Positions 56,301-64,000 of a stretch of 64,000 nt of DNA are shown here, one piece after another (positions within the stretch are counted from its first letter, which is position 1; each line of letters begins with the position of its first letter). The position numbers and the translations under genes were made by a program. The notes beneath the pieces are model-generated. The model had not been told where the DNA came from. It did no database searches and saw only the letters and a program-made list of their open reading frames with translations. The DNA comes from Nemertoderma westbladi (taxonomy: Eukaryota; Xenacoelomorpha; Nemertodermatida; Nemertodermatidae). Where the stretch lies: the NCBI GenBank assembly GCA_032718475.1, contig JAUCBJ010001930.1:1-64000 (forward strand). Reading direction: 5' to 3'.

Positions 56301-57071
56301 ACATCGGAAAATAAGGTAAGTGAGAAACCCGATTCTAGGAGAAGGATAATACCAGTGTGTTATACTGACGACGGCGAAAGCCAAGCTTCTCAAGAAGAGG
56401 ACAGCGGGAAAGACACAGCAAAATCTTACTATGACAACAAGACCTATAAAGACGTAAGTAAATACAAGTCTCGAACCAGTGACAGGAGAGAACAGGTAAC
56501 AACAACTCCTCCTACGTCTCCTAAGAGAATTCACGGAAGAAAGCCCGAAGAAAGAACGAGAGTGCAGAACGTTAACCAAGTTAAGGTGAGTAACATCAAA
56601 CCAAAATGTGCGCTGTGCGACGGGCCTCACCGTTTGAGTGCGTGTGCTGAATTTCTAAAGAAATCCCCTGTAGACAGACGTACAGTCCTGTGGAATAAGC
56701 GGCTATGCTATAATTGCCTCAGATCAGGACACCAACGGCGAACCTGTTACTCCGACGTAAAGTGTGCAAAGTGTGGCGCGAAACATCACATCTTGTTACA
56801 CAGTGAGTTCGAACGAGACAACCAGAGTCAGGTAAGTGAGCCCGAACTACATGTCCAATTCAGTGATGTGAACGACACTGACCAAGGTTCTGAGTGGGAA
56901 GGATTCTATACAGACGAATTCTCCGATGCCAACGAATCCTGTTATCTAATAAATACCGCAGTGTATCGAGCACTTACTTACGAAAAAGACATCAACGAGG
57001 AGTTTCCCCAAACTACTTTCGCCAAACAACCATCTTGGAAAGCTCCAGCTTCCAACGTAGGAATCAGATAA
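53328..57071 (+). CDS. gag: BEL-2 Gag (1247 aa; coiled coil, DUF1759-type domain, zinc knuckles)
   Basis: Structural protein that would form the particle and bind element RNA. ATG at 53328. Residues about 355-495 are a long charged coiled coil with near-perfect repeats of AEAERKEKAAEAEEERKA. The DUF1759-type Gag core lies at about 816-983 (KFNGDEMKWLPFNEYY, LRFLIKCLEGPP, FSDEIQEICRQLDWLG). Zinc knuckles at about 1093-1155: CALCDGPHRLSAC, CYNCLRSGHQRRTC (CX2CX4HX4C), CAKCGAKHH. The stop TAA (57069-57071) lies in the same frame as the protease that follows, so Gag and Pol are one frame divided by one stop. The frame is otherwise intact, consistent with a recent insertion. Much longer than many Gags because of the N-terminal extension. 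Confidence 0.9.
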   Translation: MSDTQQNLSDSLIDTTICDSDRSVERIREEFGSPHTVKKVIPPVVSDPRLVHHRSIIGTRAQVKRDQEAVVLSQQHLGQEPTSQRPDSSSSSDTVELTPEHGVQMSDKVYSDPLLTLPAAVLTTIFIAVEEHQADWAKNRRATQDNYAGYAREELISIVESQWNFPGLGLPFDMSEATWEDIHKMGVAKDTMDPAVWKRSAAGYVQGFFGSLERLEEQLFRQHHGPQEQEELLYQVRERTLRIRLILSAFEETSKRRQDTSLQVAVKTWLHRVDLKVQETAPWKSQLAERSTYEEQTDVTLSQAESEEAAEKPRTRDAIDIYLSDYQRFLGDEELRRRLHGLSPNSEGTKLILDSIDAEMLAANQAECDEKLRLIRVREEQVKKELIERRKVAAAAAAEAEAERKEAEAERKEKAAEAEEERKAAEAERKEKAAEAEEERKAAEAERKAKAAEAEEERKTAEAERKATVAEAERRASEATIQLELEKLQETQDSINKQFTANQMQLMRKSTPKRQGYTSSEEGDTTDPEGGGDRSHLSRRRKTYYRRKLPDLPPAVKRQLNSTDLGSAEPIEQFIQVKRLPTIVDEPEIIRPVVPKVTSVLETPTLPELNSKFPLHSTTLPVPGGTVHSNTPVQIAEREINNLSPVVPRQPATMLATPASAVEWVEEGRRGMNLLLGQMQETVHQLKGTVREGRAELQEVQQSIALERDKLVNIQKGIPMPPVTLCQPVRSEVLHAQGVEPTRIYTASEVETPIANPIKGDYRPVINDIPYRHDNDPRNLYTDNSILNNTMAQESFTRQMARTEARQAVKVGEIIKFNGDEMKWLPFNEYYKDSIQNSVLSNGEKLRFLIKCLEGPPKLMALKFIGHPEGLRQVWDTLNIRYGNKDNIAKYLYTKLVAPRHFLSSGIIEFSDEIQEICRQLDWLGKSHEYQSSMVIGAVVSTLPKGGVCTRWDKKVLYMNEQQRRSPTMADLMSFLDSEVKLQLIRQAREKTSENKVSEKPDSRRRIIPVCYTDDGESQASQEEDSGKDTAKSYYDNKTYKDVSKYKSRTSDRREQVTTTPPTSPKRIHGRKPEERTRVQNVNQVKVSNIKPKCALCDGPHRLSACAEFLKKSPVDRRTVLWNKRLCYNCLRSGHQRRTCYSDVKCAKCGAKHHILLHSEFERDNQSQVSEPELHVQFSDVNDTDQGSEWEGFYTDEFSDANESCYLINTAVYRALTYEKDINEEFPQTTFAKQPSWKAPASNVGIR

Positions 57072-58037
57072 TTTCCTGTAGTTCAGGTAAGAGTTCACGG
57101 TCTTAACAAAAGCTACATAGTGAACGCCCTCCTGGACTCCGGCAGCACAGGAACATTCATCGATCAAGAACTAGCCGAAGATATCTTTGCTGGACAACCC
57201 AAGTTCCGGACTAAATTGAATATGTCAGGAATTATGCAGGTTTGGAAATCTACCCTGACGGCAGATTACTATGTAGGTGTGTTGTCCACCCCCCAGGATA
57301 AGTTAGGAACACAAGGTGTAAGGTCAGTAAAAATGGTGGCTATAAAGAACTTTGCTACTACTCAAGCAGACCTTTATAATTGGGACGAAGATGAGAGCGT
57401 CCAACATCTTAAGATACCTCGATTCCAGACAGATTATCCTGGAGTGCAAATACTTATCGGCCAAAACGCGCACGAGGCGCTCGAGCCATTAGAGAAACGG
57501 CCTGCTCAACCGCAGCCATTACAAACTTATGCGGTAAGAACTAGAGTAGGTTGGTACTTCACTGGCCCTTCCCGTAGAACTCTCAAAGAGAGATTACCTC
57601 AACCACAGGTATACCAAGTAAAGGGGGAAGTGGAGAGCAGTGATGTGGACGATCCAACTGAGGGAACACCATACTCCTCAGATAATGACGATATTAACTC
57701 CAATGTAGATCAATGGAGACATTGCCTTGGGACGATTAATCCAGCCGACATCGATTCCAGAAGAGCAACTCCTCAAGAACGGATAGATACTCCCGGCTGG
57801 TTAGGTGGACCCGACTCCCTAAGTAAAGAAGAAGATGAATGGCCTCCTCATCTTACCACTGAGGAGATTAGACAGGCCAAGGGAGCGGCGGAAGTAACAC
57901 GACAGCCTAATCACCCAGCTGGTCGCTTAGGTTTACTGGAAAGAGACCGAAAACTGTCCGGAAACCATGGAAGGCAGGATACTCTTCCTACGACCACTTC
58001 CCTAATTCGACAAAGATCTAGGGACTCCATAACGTAA
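57072..58037 (+). pseudogene. BEL-2 protease fused in frame to RNase H and pol-tail fragments
   Basis: Continues the Gag frame after TAA. Pao-type retropepsin: VQVRVHGLNKSYI, then ALLDSGSTGTFID (DSG active site, about 57126-57165), LIGQNAHEALEPLE. At about 57700 the frame jumps from SSDNDDIN directly to NVDQWRHCLGTINPADI of the RNase H end. At about 57898 it jumps again to the last 45 residues of pol (GRLGLLERDRKLSGNHGRQD). RT, most of RNase H and all of integrase are missing, yet both joins keep the frame. The protease may be functional if the stop is read through. Confidence 0.85.
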
Positions 58038-59498
58038 TTATATATGGAGTGGGTGTGTGACTATATCATTTTATATTTGTTTTTATTTTATATTTATGTA
58101 TGTATTATTATGTAATTTTATTATAATCGTTTTCTTTAATTTTATTTAGTAGAATGTTATTTTAGAATATTTAGTAAATTAGTGCAATATATTAGTGTTT
58201 ATTATGTATTTAATTACTTATAATATATATTTAGTGCGACGGCAAGAAGTAATTATTTTCTCTTTCCTTACTGTCCGTATTATATTATAAATGCGAGACT
58301 ATAGTAAGATGACATGTCAGTACTTCTTAAAGTACAATAAAGCCACTACTATACTTAAGTATTATTGGTAGGCAGAGTATTAGGAATGCAAAGTTCAGAT
58401 CCTCGTGTCTCGGCTAAACCAAGCTCTGGGTAGACCTTGGGAAACGACTTGCCTCTTCACACTGACATTGCTTCGTGCGATATTGCTCTTCTACCTTATA
58501 ACAAATAATACATATAGTAGCGTGATGTCCCTCTAACAGTAGCGTAAATCGCAAATAAATCTGTTAAACTTTTGACCATCTGTAATTCTAGTCGATTAAG
58601 ATATCGTAGCACTTACCGATACTCTTAAAAGACAAATTTCATAGAATTCAGGATCCTAAGTCCCCAGATATGCTCTGGAATAAAATTTATGTCAATTTAA
58701 TATCAAATAATAAAATTCACGGGAATAAATTTAAATTCATATTCGAATGAATTTCATAAATTGTCATTTTGTGCAATTTATAACATTCCCAAAATTCCAG
58801 TAATTAATAGATCATGGGAGCGGAGATTCATATTGAGTGTGCTAGAGTGTGAGAATCTCCAACATATAGTCAATAGCCGATAAAATTTATAAAATCATGC
58901 ATAAAGAGGATATTGACAATTAAAGAATTACTATTAAATAACATCCCAGATCTGTATGCTTGAGGATTGCCCTAATTCTACCGCTAGTTTTCCATAATGT
59001 CACCATGGCAACACCCACGCTAGAATTAGAAGCAAGTTAAAAGAACAATAAAGGGCTTGCCCCATTGCGTAGCATAAGAGTATACATAGCGCGCTATTAG
59101 TATCCAAGGATACATAGTAAATACGTGACATCCTGGAAGACACTGACTAACGGACAAATGGTATGTATGTGTGCAGTAAGTAATGATTGTATGGAATTTG
59201 TGCGTTTATAGGTGAATGTTACTACTAAAGTGTGTTTACAGTAGCTAATCGCAATTGTAAAATAGCCCTAACTCTACCGAGATAACCTCAAGTGGATTCA
59301 AGCCTTTAGGACGGACAGTGGTGGGACTTGTGCCGGTTATCGTTGTCGTGCTGTGCTACATGTTGGCGTAAACACTGCGACAGCGGTACATCGGCGCTGA
59401 GAAACCCACTGTCCGGGGGCAAAAAGCCTAATAGGCAGCGACGCCCGCCTGCCTAAAATATTAACTTATATTGATATTAACAAACTCAGATAGCAGAT
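58038..59498 (+). other. Spacer between BEL-2 pol and ORF3
   Basis: Counterpart of 2759-4467 with several deletions. No gene. Conserved blocks include tagtagcgtgatgtccct, ttaatagatcatgggagcgg and gtgtttacagtag upstream of the ORF3 ATG. Confidence 0.7.
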
Positions 59499-60788
59499 AT
59501 GACGGAATTGATAGAAGATGACCTTGGTATTAGAGAGCGATATACTCTACCTTTACAAGCGTTTGTGGATAGCTTGATACGCGGTGAAGCCGATCCGACT
59601 ATTACGGAGGACGATGGTCGTTATATCGAACCGCCGATGTCCCAAGAGCAACTTACGTGTGAATTGGACTATCGAAAATTAACCGCTCGCTATACGCATC
59701 GTAATGGTACGTATATGGACTTCTTAACTACCGGCCATCCTATCGATTTACATGATACGGACGATGTAGACACCGAAAGGGAAATGGTTCTATTTAAATA
59801 TCATACCCAGCGGCGTCGTAACGATAAACCGAGAATAGATCACGAAAATTCTATTCGTAACAGACTGGGAAGACGAACCAATATGTCTGGAATCTGAAGA
59901 GATTCAGCCTATCGCGCTCGGAACAACGACAACGATTACATCCTAGAATGGTATCAAGGTCCACAGTGTCTCACTGCGTACGATTATCGCCATGCCAACT
60001 ATGTTTCTCGGCAACGTTGTCGGTTATGCGCATCGAGAGACCATGTTACGCCCATGGACACAAACGTCCGCTGTTCCTATTTCCACGAACAACCGGCGAT
60101 GGAAATTTATTGCGCGTATTGCAGATTTAATAATTTGCATATTTTTGCGGTTTGCCCTCAATTTATGACTCAATGTCACCACTGTCAACTAAAGGGACAC
60201 GCCAGTTTCGATTGCCCTTTTTAATCGCGATTTGGAAAGCGTAGATGAAATGATCACACTACGTTACATTAGAGCTTGGGAAGCGAACGCTGATTTACAT
60301 CGTGATTCGCGCCATCGCTATTATCCTGGACGCGCTTACGAAGGAATTTATGCGTTCCATCCTTATCTATTCGCTTCTGTCGAACAGAAATCACGCATAT
60401 CGAGTTACAGGAAGTATATCGACGGCCTTACGAGTACCAAGCCCGCGAACGCGAGTTGGAAAGAACCATTAAACCAAGGAAGTTTCTAACTGCCTATGGT
60501 CCACCCACGGCCCTCGTTCAGACCACTCGTAAAGGACCCGTAAGAGCGGCTGTCTTGAAACGAGCTCTCAAAGCCGTTAGACCCCTCTCCCCGGACGTTG
60601 ATGTCAATCAACCCAGTACTTCGACCGGCGGATATACCGATCGCAATCCCATACCTTCTGATGCAATCATATTGCACCCTTCACCCAGGAGTTATAGCCC
60701 TCCTCGTAAAGTGGCTCGCCCCAAAGAGAAAAGGACTCTTGCTAGCTTTAAAAAGCTGCGTAAACGCCGTCCGCGCAAGAAAGACTAA
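59499..60788 (+). pseudogene. BEL-2 ORF3 (unrecognised; zinc-knuckle-like middle; frameshifted)
   Basis: ATG at 59499, start MTELIEDDLGIRERYTLPLQ as in BEL-1. The first piece ends at 59897 after a frame change. 59901-60224, in another frame, is Cys/His-rich: CRLCASRDH, CAYCRFNNLHIFAVC, and CHHCQLKGHASFDC, an exact CX2CX4HX4C knuckle. The final piece, 60456-60788, matches the BEL-1 C-terminus and ends KRRPRKKD. The middle of BEL-1 ORF3 (5230-5729) is absent here, while this Cys-rich part is absent there. Likely a nucleic-acid-binding accessory protein; no homologue recognised. Confidence 0.65.
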
Positions 60789-60855
60789 CTGTTTAGAGTA
60801 TTTTTATATTTTAGAAACTGTGATTTGGTATATTTTATAGACTTAAATCCCATTT

Positions 60856-60866
60856 TCTGGGAGCGG
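60856..60866 (+). promoter_or_regulatory. Polypurine tract of BEL-2
   Basis: tctgggagcgg abuts the 3' LTR start (tgtaaaagc at 60867). The same tract lies before the BEL-1 3' LTR (to 6267). Primer for plus-strand synthesis. Confidence 0.7.
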
Positions 60867-61863
60867 TGTAAAAGCTTTTGTGGGATAACTGATACGTTTG
60901 CCTTTGCTGGCCAGTTCTCCCCCAGGCGCTGGAATACTCTAAAAAGGTTTTCTAACTGTATATATATTCCCCTCGCCCGCAAGGTACCTTTACAGGTGTT
61001 TTAACGGACATAAAAATCATTCTGCTATATACGTGTTTTGGCGGACATGGTAAGGCAAAAACTTGTAATGCACCAACTACCTTTCACAGCTTAGCCGTGA
61101 TGATTCATATTACGACATCTAGCAGCTGGTTGCTGACATGGAAACAGCCATTGGACGCGTGGTTCTTTGTTTGGCTTGGGCCAATCAGGGCGGTTTTTCC
61201 TGTCGACGTGTAGCTTTTCTGCCGATCATAAGGAGAGTGTTCTGTCTTACTGTTTTACTTGTTACTTTGTTGTTATTGCTGTCTAAGCCAGAAACACCGG
61301 CCTTTTGGGAAGAACTCTAGTAAACTGCTTGAATTATCGAAAGTATAAACTGTTACCGAATCGAATCACAATTAATTAATCAATCAAATCGAAAGACAGC
61401 ATTAACTCACTTAATTTAATTGCATTAATCATATTGTTTGTACTGTTATTTTACCGTCAGTCATTAATTGTACCTATTTGGTGATGGAAATATTGCTATT
61501 TGGATAATACGGATAAATCACCCAATTCCCAATTTTCTTGATAACACTACAGGTTAGAGAGACCGGCTATACATAACAATTGCGATTTATATTAATGTGG
61601 TGTGTATTGAATCCAATGTTATTTAGCAGACCCTACGTGAGTCAATTACTGCTCTCTTTATGTTTGATCAAATATACTGACTGTCGGCAGAATAGTCTCC
61701 CGGGTGTAGATCCATCGGGTGAATGATCGCGCATGGGCTGACTTCGGCTAATGTTTTGCGTATTAGCATAAATTATTGTCGTATGCTAAAGTGGTTTTAA
61801 TTAACTAAAAGACATATAAATTTTGGCAGGTTAAACTGCTAAAGGTCTTCAAAAGCGCGAACA
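60867..61863 (+). repeat. BEL-2 3' LTR (997 bp, 260-bp internal deletion)
   Basis: Matches the 5' LTR except that the counterpart of 50641-50900 is missing. The breakpoint lies at a shared agt (gaatagt/ctcccggg), an AGT microhomology. Ends gcgcgaaca and is followed by the target duplication GCGAT (61864-61868). 1257 minus 260 equals 997, so there are no other net length changes. Confidence 0.95.
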
Positions 61864-61868
61864 GCGAT

Positions 61869-62416
61869 ATTGATAAATCCGATTGTAATAACTATTGACG
61901 AATATATAATAAACAATTAATAGCCAAACACCAATGAACACAACTTTCGAAACCAAGGCGTCACGCACAAGTCAACGTTAGTCGGGCCAATGATAAAAGA
62001 CTATAACTACCAATGCCCTAGTAGCATACGGTAGGTTTAACTATAAGTACAGCAGTATCGCTTACCGGTACTGAGTAACACGTAAACTCATAAGTTAAAA
62101 GATAATCTACCGGTACTCGCTGATAAGCTAATTCAAAATTCCCTCTCACAAATTCCCCCCTACTTAAAACTTTGAATAAAGTGAACAAAAATTACTTTAC
62201 TTACAGTAAGTCAATGCAATAATCCGCTAAAGATAATAGTTCTTGGCGATAATCGCAACATTTCCTAAAAAAAATTACTGTATCAAACAAATATATAACA
62301 CCAAAAAAAAACTAAAAATACCATCAATATCATAGTTAGAATAGTAATTTAAATCATTGAATAGTAAATCAAAATTGCAAAAGCAATACAGTACAAAAGT
62401 TCTGTAATTAACCCAA
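61869..62416. other. No recognisable feature between BEL-2 and the copia remnant
   Basis: AT-rich with scattered accggta motifs. No ORF or repeat boundary. This may be the 3' LTR or flank of the copia element on the minus strand, but no TG/CA-bounded copy can be paired. Confidence 0.5.
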
Positions 62417-64000
62417 TTACATCGAAACAATAAAATCGTCTTTGGTAACTTTACGCGGGTTCTTTTTCGTCAATACATCGGCCAAATTCTTCTCTGAAGC
62501 AATTAATTTCAGTTTCCAATCATTCCTTATGATCCCTTCACAGATATACGAGAAATCTATCAACAGGCGTTTTTCCAATGGTGTTCCTCGTTTACCGGAA
62601 ACAGCGTCAAACAAAGATTTATTATCAGTGTACGCTTCTATCGCAGTAAAATAACCAGTTATTCATTCAATGATGTTCCGAACAAAACAGGCAGCGTCTA
62701 GACCATCGACCAAAGCAATTGTTTCGGCTGATAAAGCGCTCTTAGCAACTCGTCGTGTCTTAACGGATCTCCACGAAATTAATGAACTACCCCAATAAAT
62801 AATATACCCACACCAACTGGGTAAATCAAACGAGGCATCACAATAAACGGTTAGCTTGTTAGATTCCACCTTGGTATAATGTAAACCAACATTCGCTGTG
62901 TGCTGTAAATAACGTATTAATTTGTTAATCGTATTCTTCGTAACATCTGTCATTTCTTGGTTATTTAACATGGAAAGTGAACCAACATGAAATGATATGT
63001 CTGGCCTCGAAGTTCCAGCCACCCATAAAAGTTTGCCGACAATTTTCCGATTAATATTTGGTTTATATTGATTATCCACTTCATCAACTGAAAGCTCTAT
63101 TAAATTTGAAACAAATTGAGATTGATTAATTTCAATCAAACCATTTTCTGAACGACGAATCTGCATACCAAGAAAATTGCTCCACTCTGAGGACAATATT
63201 TTCTTATATCCAATGGTCAATCGATGTAAAACTTTGTTTAATACGACTCCAAATTCTACAGATCCTATAGAAATGATGTCATCTACATGGACTGCCATAC
63301 AACCAATTATTTCTCTCCGTCGGCTCTGTCCGAGGGACAAGATTTTCCATTAAGAATACTTAGCTCTTCGTACAATCGATTGTACCATTGACGTGAGGCA
63401 TCAGTTAAACCGTACGCATCGTTTTAGTTTCCAATCATAGCCTGGTCTCGCATAATCACGCAGTGGTATAACAAAAACATCTCTAGAGATATTAGACCCT
63501 TGAAGGAATGCAGTCTTAATATCAATAAATGTGATATCCCAGTTGTTCGTTAGAGCCAAAACTAGCAGCAAACGTATAGATTACGCATAGAAACGATAGA
63601 AACGCAAGTTGGAGAATAAGATTCTGGATTATCCAAATCTTCAAACCCTCTAGCTACCAATCTCGCTTTTGGTACTTTTGCGCCATGGGGTGTTTTCTTC
63701 CAAGTCAATACCCATTTGGTAGTCACGGTATTCATGCCTTCCTTAAAAGGTATTTCTTCATAGACATCATTAGCTGCCCATTGACTCAACTCGTCAAGCT
63801 TGGCAGCCTTAAATGGATCGAAGCTGTCATCATCATTAGCATTAGAGTTGAACATAGCCACTTCACACAATTCAACCTCAGATTCCGGATTTTTTGCAGG
63901 ACCTCTCAAGCGATTTCTTAGTGGGTAAGTCTTGGTCTGGCTGTCTTTGACTAATTTTCTAGAACTACAAGATCCGTTTACACCACCATTAACATTCTCA
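62417..64000 (-). pseudogene. pol: Ty1/copia pol remnant: RT and RNase H (runs off the window)
   Basis: Minus strand, entering at 64000. 63909-63562: VYEEIPFKEGMNTVTTKWVL and ARLVARGFEDLDNPESYSPT, the copia RT start. About 63530-63480: DITFIDIKTAFLQGS (motif A). A frameshift near 63420 precedes YGLTDASRQWYNRLY. 63340-62663: AVHVDDII (motif C), GKLLWVAGTSRPDISFHVGS, then RNase H YCDASFDLPSWCGYIIYWGS and KSALSAETIALVDGLDAACF. An in-frame TGA lies at about 62663, then TDNKSLFDAV and NLADVLTKK, ending at 62417. At least one frameshift and one nonsense codon; inactive. Confidence 0.85.

Larger units (their letters stand above)
49811..61863 (+). mobile_element. BEL-2: complete BEL/Pao insertion (12,053 bp), pol deleted in frame
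   Basis: Both LTRs and both 5-bp target duplications are present. The internal region holds a 2.26-kb leader, gag, protease fused to fragments of RNase H and the pol tail, a spacer and ORF3. The LTRs are identical over about 997 bp except one substitution seen (gacagtcgg versus gactgtcgg) and a 260-bp deletion in the 3' copy. The insertion is therefore recent, although the pol deletion makes it non-autonomous. Confidence 0.95.

Overview
This is AT-rich eukaryotic DNA, most likely from a marine invertebrate animal. It combines spliced genes, C2H2 zinc-finger arrays and a transposable-element mix typical of metazoans: BEL/Pao, Ty1/copia, CR1-like and RTE-like LINEs, Penelope-like, piggyBac-like and Harbinger-type elements. 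The taxon cannot be fixed from sequence alone. I see no bacterial operon, rRNA, CRISPR or canonical tRNA gene.

Layout. 1-7420: 3' half of a decayed BEL/Pao retrotransposon (BEL-1: pol remnant, 1.7 kb spacer, extra ORF3, 3' LTR). 7421-8370: alternating minisatellite. 8732-8836 (minus): possible secretory first exon of a host gene. 9462-9768: Harbinger-type MITE. 10300-11704: tail of a third, more diverged BEL-like element. 11660-21105: copy A of a segmental duplication carrying a C2H2 zinc-finger gene. A Penelope-like palindrome, itself holding a Foldback-like element, separates that gene's TATA-like box from its ATG. 21035-22260: minus-strand RTE-like LINE remnant. 22663-29594: a DUF4806-like spliced gene and a transposase-like gene, probably one large DNA transposon, with 62-bp and 138-bp satellites. 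31305-34376 and 39643-44001: copies B1 and B2 of the duplication, split by CR1-like LINE C (34377-39175). 44357-49740: minus-strand CR1-like LINE B, broken by a piggyBac-like element and a hammerhead-bearing SINE-like element. 49806-61868: a full insertion of BEL-2 with near-identical LTRs and a perfect 5-bp target duplication, but with pol deleted in frame. 62417-64000: minus-strand Ty1/copia pol remnant.

The two strongest novelties: (1) BEL-1 and BEL-2 share an extra multi-hundred-residue ORF (ORF3) between pol and the 3' LTR. It has an acidic N-terminus, zinc-knuckle-like motifs and an Arg/Lys-rich C-terminus, and does not look like an envelope. (2) Two type I hammerhead ribozymes sit in two short elements with tRNA-like box A/box B promoters. 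In one, the ribozyme occupies the place of the anticodon arm. In the other, it lies upstream of a leader shared with the 5' end of LINE B.

Most genes here are selfish DNA. The only host-gene candidates are the duplicated zinc-finger genes (largely frameshifted) and the minus-strand secretory exon. The insertions give filled/empty-site pairs that order events: zinc-finger duplication, Penelope insertion into the 5'UTR, Foldback into Penelope, RTE into copy B1, and the SINE-like element into zinc-finger copy B2.
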